This document shows, one piece after another, positions 40,444 to 49,500 of a DNA stretch of 64,000 bases. A model generated the notes under the pieces. That model saw nothing but the letters and a program-made list of their open reading frames with translations. It had not been told where the DNA came from and did no database searches. Source of the DNA: Candidatus Poseidoniaceae archaeon (GTDB taxonomy: Archaea > Thermoplasmatota > Poseidoniia > Poseidoniales > Poseidoniaceae); contig CALHIR010000025.1 of the NCBI GenBank assembly GCA_938030705.1, positions 1-64,000 of the forward strand. The letters run 5' to 3'. The position numbers and the translations under genes were made by a program. Numbering within the stretch: the first letter of the stretch is position 1; each line of letters starts with the position of its first letter.

Positions 40444-41955
40444 ATGGCCGACGAAGCCTTTGATGCCAATGCGGTTCTCCCAGATCCCTACGGCCAAGGA
40501 TTCGCTCGGGTTGAAAATCCGATAGAACGAACCGTCGAAAAATGGCAACAGCAAGAGATGCTGCGGCTGCGGTTTGGAAAACTTGCCCGCCACCCTGCGA
40601 CCATGACCATTCGTTTGTTTTTCGGTGCAAGCGTTGCGATTGTAGCCTTGCTTTCCGTAATTCTACCAACCCTTGCTCCAGCCAATCCAGGTTATGTGGT
40701 TCTGTTTTGGTTACTTCCGTTGTTGATTGGGACGGTACCGCCCCTCCTCGCCGGTGAATCCATGTGGCAGGCCATTCAAGCCCGTATTTCTCTCCGAGAA
40801 ATCGATGAACAAGGCCACGGGGGGAAACTTTCCCTCCGTTCACAACCAGGAATGGACCGGATTTTAGAGGGGTTGACCGATGTTCGGCGGCACAACACGG
40901 TCAACATCCTGTTGGCCTTTAGCACCGTGTCATTGCTCGGGTTGGGCACGGCTTTGCAACAAGACTCCTTGGTTTGGAATCTTTCATTTTTGGTCTCGAT
41001 GACCCTCGGTTTTGCTCATTCCTTCCATTCCTTTTTCACATCGGATTCTGTTCGTCAGCAAGGCGACCAGATGCCATGTTTGGTTCACCACGCCCCGACC
41101 CATCACCCAACTCAACTCGGTTCAATTTTGGGTGAGTTAATTGTGCTGCACCTGGACCCTGACCTCTTTCTTGACTGGCGCTCTTGGCTTGATGATTTCA
41201 GAAAAAGCGTGCTGCCTGGATACGATAAAGACCAGTCGTGGGAGCGCGTGCTCTACATTCTCCACCTCAACGCCAAAGGTGATTTGAGCGACAGTATTGC
41301 CATGGGTGAACTGAGTGAATTCATTCGTCCTGACGCCATCAACGACGTCCTGTTGGATGAGGAAGCGAAATTTAACTGGCGGTCTCTGCAGCGTTTATTG
41401 GCCCATGCACGCGTCTGGCAACCCAGCGCTTTCCGACTGCTTGAACGGCTCCAACTGGACCTTCTCTCCGGCACACCTGCCATGCTTCGCTCACCGTGGC
41501 GGATGGACGTTGCACTCGACCCAGAATGCGATGAAGGAACCGGGCACCTGTTCATCGCGCTCAACAACCAAACCTTTCAGCAAACCGTGGCGAGGATAGA
41601 GGTTATTTGCCCGGGCGGGGAACCCTTTGCCCGAGATCATCGGTTCGATCTTCAAGCCTGTCCCCCCCCTCGTCAGGCGGTCAGTTTGAACGCCGAGGGC
41701 GAAGACGATGCTTTGGATTGGGTTCCTCGCTACCTCCAGCAAGGCGTTGTTCTTTGGCTCGGCGTGGCATGGCCTGAGCACGACCAAACCGAGCGATACG
41801 TGCAAGTGATTTTGCGGGATGAGGACGGCGTGGTCATCGAATCCCGCGTCCTGCGCACCATCGTGAAACGAAAATCAAGTTTCCAATTACGGAAAAAGAA
41901 CAACGCCCTTGAACGCGCTCGAGCTTGGGCCACACGCCCTCTGCCCAAGGCCTGA
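40444..41955 (+). CDS. Membrane protein with large cytoplasmic C-terminal part, unknown
   Basis: 503 residues from ATG 40444. Two pairs of hydrophobic segments occur early: about 57-80 (TMTIRLFFGASVAIVALLSV) with 86-106, and about 155-200 (VNILLAFSTVSLLGLGTAL and NLSFLVSMTLGFAHSF). The remaining ~300 residues are soluble, with helical repeats around 230-360 and a beta-rich Cys-poor end (LFIALNNQTFQQTVARIEV). No family recognised. It follows tRNA-Arg by 53 bases and precedes the flavoprotein by 99 bases. Confidence 0.72.
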   Translation: MADEAFDANAVLPDPYGQGFARVENPIERTVEKWQQQEMLRLRFGKLARHPATMTIRLFFGASVAIVALLSVILPTLAPANPGYVVLFWLLPLLIGTVPPLLAGESMWQAIQARISLREIDEQGHGGKLSLRSQPGMDRILEGLTDVRRHNTVNILLAFSTVSLLGLGTALQQDSLVWNLSFLVSMTLGFAHSFHSFFTSDSVRQQGDQMPCLVHHAPTHHPTQLGSILGELIVLHLDPDLFLDWRSWLDDFRKSVLPGYDKDQSWERVLYILHLNAKGDLSDSIAMGELSEFIRPDAINDVLLDEEAKFNWRSLQRLLAHARVWQPSAFRLLERLQLDLLSGTPAMLRSPWRMDVALDPECDEGTGHLFIALNNQTFQQTVARIEVICPGGEPFARDHRFDLQACPPPRQAVSLNAEGEDDALDWVPRYLQQGVVLWLGVAWPEHDQTERYVQVILRDEDGVVIESRVLRTIVKRKSSFQLRKKNNALERARAWATRPLPKA

Positions 41956-42054
41956 AACGCCCGCCCAGCACCGCAGGCCCCCAGTTTCTGCTTGTGGTGG
42001 AAGCGCGCACCTTATGGCGGTCCTCTGCTTCGCCAGCCACAGGGGAGTTTCAGA

Positions 42055-43674
42055 ATGGAAGCATGGGATGTCATTGTGCTTGGAGACGGGCCCGCTGCAC
42101 TTCATGCCGCTGCCGAAGCAGCGAAATCCGGTGCAAGCACCTTGATGATGTCAGCAACCGGTTTGGGTAACCCGGGAACGAGTTCGCTCGAAGGTTTATC
42201 CGCCCCCATCCAGGAATCAAATAACCGCAGCCACCGGGAAGACACGATTCGCTGCGGTGCTTTCCTTTCCGATCAAGACGTGGTCGCTGAAACCACAGCC
42301 GGCGCCATCAAGGTCGTTGATTTGCTCGAGCGACGCGGCCTCAATTTCCGACGAGACCAACAAGGTCTGCCAATGGTGCGAAAGGCTCCCGGCCACCAGC
42401 AACCACGCACCGTGGATGCTGGAAGTGCAACGGCGCTCGGCCTCCAACAACTCGGTGAAGAGCAGTGCATGCGCCATGGTGTTATCCGCCGCGGTGACCA
42501 AGTCCCGTTGACCCTTGTCCATACCAACCAGTCCGTGGAAGGGTTGGTGGCTGTTGACATGGTGAACGGAAAGGTCATCGGTCTCCAATGCAAGGCGCTT
42601 ATCGTCGCTGACGAGGGCTTTGAAGGCGCTTTTTCCTCTGGCGTGGTGGGCCTTGGCATGGACATGGTCTTCCGAACAGGTGTCGCTCTGCGAGACATGG
42701 AATTCATGACCCATCATCCACTGACCATCAAAGGCACCAACCTGTTCCTGCCCTCGGGTCTTCTTCTCGATGGGGCCCAATTGCACGAAGCCTCGGGCCC
42801 CGCCATCGATGTTGGTGGTCAATCCTCACTGGAAATCGTGGCCTCACTCTCAGCGGCCGTCAATCCCGTTTTGGACGCTCGAAACATGGGACTCAGTGCT
42901 TCATGGTGGGGCTCCCTCTTCCGCTTGGTCAAGCAGCGAACGGGCATTGACATGAACCGGCAAACCGTGCCGTTGGAGCCCGCTGTGGGCCATACCTTGG
43001 GGGGACTTCCCGTAGATGGAAACGGCCGATGTGTGGTTGGCGCATGGTCTCGCTGGTTCACCGGCCTTTATGCGGCCGGTGGTGCAGCCTGTACGGGCCT
43101 TCACGGTGCAGCACCGTTGGTAGGAAACCGTCTTCTCGACACCCTCGTTTCAGGGACAGCGGCTGGAAAGCACGCTGGAGAATGGGTTACAAGCCGCAAG
43201 TTCAGCACCACCACCGGCCTTGAGACGGCGCTGGAAGAGGCCGAAGCTGATGTTTCGGCCATGATGGAATCCGGTGAGGCCACGCACGTGGTCCGCTGCG
43301 GCACGGTGATGGCCAACCTCCACAGTGCACTCGCCTCAACCCCCACCTTCTCGTCCGACTCCATGACCAACCTCCAAAACAAATTGGAACAGATCAGCGT
43401 CACGGCCGAATCGCTTCACATCGACCAGCCATCATTGATTGCGAACACCAACCTCCTCGAAGTCTTGCGAACGCAAGCCGCCGTGCGGATGGTCTTGGCA
43501 TCCGTCCAGAGCGGGTTGGCTCGAGAGGAATCCAGAGGGTCGTTTACCCGAGAAGATTTCCCGGAAGCCAACGATGCCTTCCTCCATCACATCACCGTTG
43601 ACCAAGAAGGCAACACTGGTACGCTTGCGGTCAAGAAAGGAGCGGGCGGCCACTGGGTTCTCCCTCCACAATGA
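42055..43674 (+). CDS. FAD-dependent succinate dehydrogenase/fumarate reductase-like flavoprotein
   Basis: 539 residues from ATG 42055. FAD site MEAWDVIVLGDGPAALHAAAEAAKSG at the N terminus and the C-terminal FAD block TGLYAAGGAACTGLHGAAPLVGNRLLDTLVSGTAAG are clear. DMEFMTHHPLTIKGTNLFLPSG corresponds to the active-site FxxHPT region, and the helical C-terminal domain is present. The block that supplies the proton-shuttle arginine of SdhA/FrdA (usually in an RD..SR context) is not recognisable: the matching place reads SLSAAVNPVLDARNMG. It may be a divergent SdhA or another flavoprotein oxidase. It overlaps the HIT gene (ATGA). Confidence 0.75.
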   Translation: MEAWDVIVLGDGPAALHAAAEAAKSGASTLMMSATGLGNPGTSSLEGLSAPIQESNNRSHREDTIRCGAFLSDQDVVAETTAGAIKVVDLLERRGLNFRRDQQGLPMVRKAPGHQQPRTVDAGSATALGLQQLGEEQCMRHGVIRRGDQVPLTLVHTNQSVEGLVAVDMVNGKVIGLQCKALIVADEGFEGAFSSGVVGLGMDMVFRTGVALRDMEFMTHHPLTIKGTNLFLPSGLLLDGAQLHEASGPAIDVGGQSSLEIVASLSAAVNPVLDARNMGLSASWWGSLFRLVKQRTGIDMNRQTVPLEPAVGHTLGGLPVDGNGRCVVGAWSRWFTGLYAAGGAACTGLHGAAPLVGNRLLDTLVSGTAAGKHAGEWVTSRKFSTTTGLETALEEAEADVSAMMESGEATHVVRCGTVMANLHSALASTPTFSSDSMTNLQNKLEQISVTAESLHIDQPSLIANTNLLEVLRTQAAVRMVLASVQSGLAREESRGSFTREDFPEANDAFLHHITVDQEGNTGTLAVKKGAGGHWVLPPQ

Positions 43675-44129
43675 AGAAGGACATCGGGGCCAACCGATTG
43701 GTTATGGCCACGCTGTTTGAGAAGATTCTCTCCGGCGACATCCCCTCCCATCGTGTAGCGAAGGGCGAAGGATGGTACGCCTTTCTTGACATCTTTCCTC
43801 GCCGAGAAGGTCACACGCTGGTGATTCCAAACCGGGGCGTGCAACGCCTCGCCGATTTGACGCCGACAGAACACACCCAACTCATGGAAGGGGTCATTCG
43901 TGTGCAATACGTGCTTGGTCAGCGCTTTGGCACCACGGATTTCACGGTTTGTGTACATGACGGGCCGCTCGCCGGGCAAGAAGTTCCTCATGTCCACATC
44001 CATGTCCTCCCAAGAACCGAAAACGACGGCGGCTCTACCCTCGTAGCCATGTGGCCCCGAACAGAACATGGGGAATCGAACCATGAGGCTCTCGCCTCAC
44101 TTGCAGCAAGCCTTCAGGAAGTGAAGTGA
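43671..44129 (+). CDS. HIT-family nucleotide hydrolase/transferase
   Basis: 152 residues from ATG 43671 (ATGA with the flavoprotein stop); ATG 43704 starts at the conserved MATLFEKILSGDIPSHRV. The histidine triad is GQEVPHVHIHVLPR, preceded by FLDIFPRREGHTLVIPNR. HIT proteins hydrolyse AMP-lysine, AMP-NH2, dinucleoside polyphosphates or related nucleotides. The gene overlaps the acyltransferase start (TGATG), so three genes appear translationally linked. Confidence 0.92.
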   Translation: MKKDIGANRLVMATLFEKILSGDIPSHRVAKGEGWYAFLDIFPRREGHTLVIPNRGVQRLADLTPTEHTQLMEGVIRVQYVLGQRFGTTDFTVCVHDGPLAGQEVPHVHIHVLPRTENDGGSTLVAMWPRTEHGESNHEALASLAASLQEVK

Positions 44130-45721
44130 TGGCAGAAAAAATCGCCGCCGAAGAAGAAATGGTGCACAACGGCGAACCCCTCCCCGTCCTTTCTGCCTCT
44201 GCAAAGAAGATGAAAATTGACAAACTGCTCAACGCTCCGCTGCCTACCTACGACTCTTCCGTCCCCGGCTCGTTTCTTTGGACCAAAATCGCCTTCTGGA
44301 TGTGCCGCCGAGTCTCCAGTGTACAATTTCGAACCACAGCCTCTTCCTCGACAACCTCCCTTCAGGTCGCCAGCCCCGGAGCCATGTGTTGCGGTTGGCA
44401 CACCAACGGCCTGATGGACCCGCTTGGCATCTTCCTCAATCACCCCAAAGAATTCGTTGTTGGCGCTCGCCATGATTTGGTCACCCGGCCGCTTCTGGGG
44501 TGGTGGACCCGCCGCCTGGCTGTTCAACCCGTTGTGCGGAAGGCCGAACTTCTCCGAGGCGGTTGCACCGAAGAGGAAGCACTTCACCTCAACGGGCGTT
44601 CGCTTCTTGCTCTGTCAAGCGGCGTTGCGCACGGGTTTGGGTGCGTCCTGTTTCCCGAAGGAACAAGCCACAGCCAGTCTTCCATGCTTCGATTCAAAAC
44701 CGGGCCGGTTCGGACGGTGCTCGCGGCGGCAGCTCTTGCCAAGGCCAAGGATCTCCCTCTCCCTCACTTGGTTCCTGTCGGTCTCCACTTCAGGCGGAGA
44801 GAACGGTTTCGCACAGACCAATACGTCGAATTTGGCGACCCCATCGTCTTGGACGACGACATGATCCCAGCGGCCATGGTCGAGGCCGTGAGCGATGGCG
44901 GTTGGGTGGAGCCCCCGGTGGAAATCGTGCACCAAATCAGAGATCAACTCCAGGACCGCCTGCCCAGCATGACGCCAAACACGTCCACATGGGAAGAGCA
45001 CCGTGCCCTCCACCTGGTCGCTCACGTGCAAGCCCGAGCGAAGGGAGAGCATCTCCCCAATTGGCCGTCTGAGGTTCATGCTGCTCGGAACGCCCGGGAC
45101 GAGTGGCCGGGCCATCATGCGACGTTTCCTCCTGAGCCGCTGTCAGGCGAGCGATTTGAACGCGCTTCTGAGGCCGCTGAAATGCTGGAAGCAAAAGGGT
45201 TGGACGGACGCGACCTCGGCCGGGAAGGCAGGGTGTTGCGACGGGCGAAAATCAGTCACCTTCCGTCCGCTATCCTCTCTCTTGCGATTTTCTTTGTGCT
45301 GTTACCGTTCTCTTTGACCTCCCTGGGCCTTCAGGTCGCTTTAGGGCGCTTGCTAGGCGATTCAACCGATGAGGGCCTTGACGCAAGAACCAGCTACCAG
45401 TTTTTGGCGGCCTTTTTCGGCTCCCTCCTCGTATGGCCCGTGGTCGCCTTGGGATGGACATCGTTGGTTTGGTTCAATCACGGGGCCATCGGCGACCTTC
45501 TGGGATGGGCCGACGCGTGGTTATACCTCGGCACGGCTTCGCCAGCAGCAGGCCTTTTCTTGGTCTATCTTTTCTGTTTTCCAGTGTTCTGGGCCAGCGG
45601 AAAATCCTTCGCAGGGGCGTGGGATGTGTGGGTCGACACGAGGAAGTCATGGGTGCGTTGGCGCTTCCCATCTGATGAGAAATCGCGCCTGAAAACCCTC
45701 CTTTCTGAACTCACTCCCTAA
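44129..45721 (+). CDS. Glycerolipid acyltransferase (PlsC/Gpt2-like), membrane-bound
   Basis: 530 residues from ATG 44129; GTG 44126 gives one more. The acyltransferase block I reads HTNGLMDPLG (His91, Asp97), the His-x5-Asp form seen in yeast Gpt2/Sct1-type GPATs rather than the His-x4-Asp of bacterial PlsC. Block III is CVLFPEGTSHS. A C-terminal hydrophobic region has about three or four helices (AILSLAIFFVLLPFSLTSL, FLAAFFGSLLVWPVVALG). Such enzymes put fatty acyl chains on glycerol phosphate or DHAP. In an archaeon this implies ester lipid or storage-lipid chemistry, or another acyl acceptor (inference). Confidence 0.82.
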   Translation: MAEKIAAEEEMVHNGEPLPVLSASAKKMKIDKLLNAPLPTYDSSVPGSFLWTKIAFWMCRRVSSVQFRTTASSSTTSLQVASPGAMCCGWHTNGLMDPLGIFLNHPKEFVVGARHDLVTRPLLGWWTRRLAVQPVVRKAELLRGGCTEEEALHLNGRSLLALSSGVAHGFGCVLFPEGTSHSQSSMLRFKTGPVRTVLAAAALAKAKDLPLPHLVPVGLHFRRRERFRTDQYVEFGDPIVLDDDMIPAAMVEAVSDGGWVEPPVEIVHQIRDQLQDRLPSMTPNTSTWEEHRALHLVAHVQARAKGEHLPNWPSEVHAARNARDEWPGHHATFPPEPLSGERFERASEAAEMLEAKGLDGRDLGREGRVLRRAKISHLPSAILSLAIFFVLLPFSLTSLGLQVALGRLLGDSTDEGLDARTSYQFLAAFFGSLLVWPVVALGWTSLVWFNHGAIGDLLGWADAWLYLGTASPAAGLFLVYLFCFPVFWASGKSFAGAWDVWVDTRKSWVRWRFPSDEKSRLKTLLSELTP

Positions 45722-45759
45722 AGGGTGCATTCAAACGGGATGAAGTACTGGAAGGCTAC

Positions 45760-46395
45760 ATGACGCCTGACGAGACCGTTGACCTACTCAAGCAATGGCT
45801 CAATGACGAACGCCTTCAGGCCAAAGCACAGAATGACCCGCGGGCCCACGCCCATTTTCTGGTTCGTTATCCAAGCGGCAAGCAGGGCCATATGTTTGCT
45901 ATCGTCGTGCCCAAAGACAGGGATTTGGTCGCCGTGTCTAGCATGACTCGAGTCGATGAAGGCCAACAGAAAGAAATGAAAGACCACATGGACGACGAAG
46001 ACAGCGATTGGGCAGAATGGATCCATGAAAGTCGCCTTCATCTCATACGCACCGGCGTGGACTGGGTGATTCACATGGGGCACAAAGACGACAAGAAACC
46101 CGGGCCTCTTCAAGCGTTTAACGTGAGCCTTCCCATTTGGTTTGACGGCCTGACAAAACATGAATTCATGAACAGCCTTCGTCGTTTGTGGCTTGCCAAA
46201 CTCGCCTTGATTCACGAAATCAAATATTCCTACGGCCCAGGTGTCGGGAAAGCCGGCCCTGTCGATGATTGGGCGAAATCGAAACCGATGAATGACGGAC
46301 AGCAGTCGGCCAAAGAATCTCGTCCGACAGCAGAAATTGAATTTGACGAAAAGATGTCGTTTGGTTCAGGATTTGACCCCACAGAATGGGCTTAA
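45760..46395 (+). CDS. Hypothetical soluble protein, 211 residues
   Basis: It starts with a helix TPDETVDLLKQWLNDERL, then a strand-rich middle (AHFLVRYPSGKQGHMFAIVVPKDRDLVAVSSMTRV) and a helix MNSLRRLWLAKLALIHEIKYSY. The overall pattern (N-terminal helix, five-stranded sheet, helix) recalls small archaeal DUF2299-like chaperone-fold proteins, but this is only a weak resemblance. The C-terminal ~50 residues are polar and likely disordered. No signal peptide. A 138-base gap separates it from the large surface protein. Confidence 0.65.
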   Translation: MTPDETVDLLKQWLNDERLQAKAQNDPRAHAHFLVRYPSGKQGHMFAIVVPKDRDLVAVSSMTRVDEGQQKEMKDHMDDEDSDWAEWIHESRLHLIRTGVDWVIHMGHKDDKKPGPLQAFNVSLPIWFDGLTKHEFMNSLRRLWLAKLALIHEIKYSYGPGVGKAGPVDDWAKSKPMNDGQQSAKESRPTAEIEFDEKMSFGSGFDPTEWA

Positions 46396-46533
46396 TTTGG
46401 CAGAATTCCACCATCTTGCCTCCACGGTATCACCTACGATACCCATGCCGCAAACCCACGAAACATGACCGATAGGGAGCGCGGTTAAGTATGATTAGAG
46501 ACACGAAAAAATGTTGAAGTCCGGGGTATACCT

Positions 46534-49500
46534 ATGAACCAGAAAATCAAATCCGTTAGCCTAGCGTCCATCATGGTCCTTTCCGTGATGTCCTCGCTCC
46601 TTATCGCCTCCGTGTCGGTCAGTGCCAGCACGGTGGTCATCACCGAAGCCATCCAGATTGTAGATGGCGGGACATCGTCCGATTCACAGACCGCCGTCGG
46701 TTCTGACAGTTCCGGCAACGTGCACGTTGTTTGGACCCGAAACAACCTCCACCTCTATTATTCCATGATTTCGCCCCGTGGCGAGACGCTAATTGATGCG
46801 ACCCAAATCACCAACGCCGGACTTCACAAGATTTGGCATCCTGATCTCGCCGTCGACGAATTTGACCGAATTCACGTCGTTTGGGCGGACAAAGCCGGTC
46901 AACATGCCATCATGTACACCGCCCTTTCCCCTTGGTCTGCTCCCATGGACGGCATGGCCTCCGACGACGGCACCATCACCGCCATCGACGATTCCATCAT
47001 CTCGCGCCGCTCCCAAAACCGAGACTGGCCTGCCCTTGACATCGATAGCCAAAACAACGTCCACATTGTTTGGCAAGACAACTACGACGAACTTGGCCGT
47101 TTCTTCAATCAGCCCCAAATCTACTACTCCATGATTCAGCCCGACATTGGCTCTGGTGCCATCATCACCCTCTTTGATGACACCCTCTTGACGCCCATCA
47201 TCGGCCACAAAGGTCACCCCGATGTGGTCGTTGACGCCAACGATTACGTCCAAATCGCTTGGGACGACACCCGTGGCGGAAAGGTGGAACTGGCCTTTAT
47301 CGTCGATACCTCGGGCTCCATGTATTCCGAGTGGGCTGACATCTGCACCGTTATTTACGGCGGCAACTTTGCCTCCGGACCTTATTTCCAAGGCATCAAA
47401 CCCATGCTTGAAGAAGGCAACATGACCGTTTACGAGACCATCTATGGTTTGGGCAACACCCTCCCCGGTGCAGCAAGCTCAGGAAACTGTCAGGGCTACA
47501 ACCAGAATACCGGCCCTCGAACCACGCCGCTCGGCCAAACCCCCGGCGACGACTCCGGCGGTATCCGCAAACTTCCCGGAACCATCTACAACGGCAACAC
47601 GTACTCCGGTTATTCCGGTGAAGACTGGGGCCCAGGTTCTAACTGGGCCTGTTTGTCGTGGAAGGACTCTGCTGGAAACGTTCCCGGCAACCCTCCTACG
47701 CAATCGGACCACCGCTGGAACCCCAACGCCACCAAGATCGTGATTCCTGTTTCAGATGAAGGTCCAAAGGACGGCGACCCGTCTCAGCAAGCCGATGACA
47801 AAGCAGCCATCCAAGAAGCACACGACAACTGTTTGTTGGCTGGCGTGATTCCAGTCGGTCTCTACGGTCAAGGCTACGGCGGTGCAGGCAACATCCAGTC
47901 TCACTTCATGGATCTGGTGCAGTGCCCCAACGGCATCGTTTCGACCCAAACTCGAAACTGCCCCGGCAACACCCTTGCCAACACCGACGCCGGCGGGCAA
48001 GCCTACGAATTCCCTTCAGGCTCGGGTACCAACCAAATGGCCCTTCTCGTCGAAGCCATGGTCTACATTTCAACCAACAATTCGCGTGAAATCTACATGT
48101 CGGTCCTCGACCCCTATGCCAAGATGAACAATGACCCCAGTTTCACTCCTGGATTGCCCGGCCACTCTGCACAGGGCGGCAACTACGCAGAAGACACCGG
48201 TGCTGGTGCTGACGGCCACTTGGTGGTCGTCAACGACACCCGCGTCACCATCGACGACGCTTACTCATTCCACCCCTCCATCGGCGTTGACCAGCAAGGC
48301 AACACCCACATTGCGTGGATGGACGGCCGCGACTATGGTTTCGAGAAGGACGTGAACTACGAGGTGTACTACACCAAACTTCGCCTCCAAGGTGCCGGCG
48401 CTTGGGACGGGGCAGATGAAGGCCTCTCCACCTACGCCATCAAGAAGATCAACGACACCCCCATCTCCAACGTGGAAGGCAAGAACGGCCTGCCCCCTGC
48501 CTCGCCTTATGCAGGCAACTCCGTCTTCCCGTCCTTGTTGACCGACGACCAGAACAACATCCACATTGCGTGGGTTGATTCCGGCAACCTTTCGGCGAAC
48601 GAAGAGATTCTCTACACCCGATTGAACCAAACCGACCTGACCGGCGATGGCCTCACGGCCCTTGACCCCTGGGAAGCCGTGGCAGTGACCTCTTGGAATT
48701 CCAACAAACTCGGGCCAAACAGCGGCCGTCAACCGGCCATCGGTATGCCGCCGGCCTTCTCGAACGACTTGGGAAGCGGCGCACACATTGCGTGGTCCGA
48801 CACCAACAAGTGCGGTGATGACGGTAACAACAATCGGTTCACCATCTGTTATTCCCACGTTCTGACCGGCCAAGTGGACGTTGATTTTGACGAAGGCGAG
48901 ACCTTCTATCACGTCATTGAACCCGGACAACAGACCATCTACAACATGACGATGAACAACTCAACACCCGGTCCCAAGGACCTGGTCGCTGACACCTACG
49001 GCTTGAACATCTCTGGCGTACCGATGAACTGGACAGCGAACCTCTACTTCGCCTCCAACCACTCGAGCATCTTCCCAGACACACCGATTTTCCTCGAAGG
49101 CGGTGAAGACATTCGGTTCTATATGCGAGTGCAGGCCCCGTCCATCTACCAAGCAAACGGGGACGAATTAGCTGAAATCCGTATTACGGCACAGTCCTAC
49201 AAGGACCCAGCCATTCAGAACGACATCATCACGCTGACCTTGATGGACGTGGTTCACGGCATCAACCTCGACACCTCGCACAGCATGGCGGATATTGAGC
49301 AGGGCGACACCGCCATCTTCTCCATTACCATCACCAACACGGGTAACGTGCACGACGCCTTTGTCTTCTGGGATCCTAACAGTCTCGAAGGGCAGCAAGA
49401 ATGGCTCCTCCCGTTCGGCTGGCAAGTGAACTTCCCGATTCGGGTGGAATTGGACCCTGGCCAATCGGTCACCAAGAACCTCGAAGTCTTCGTTCCGACC

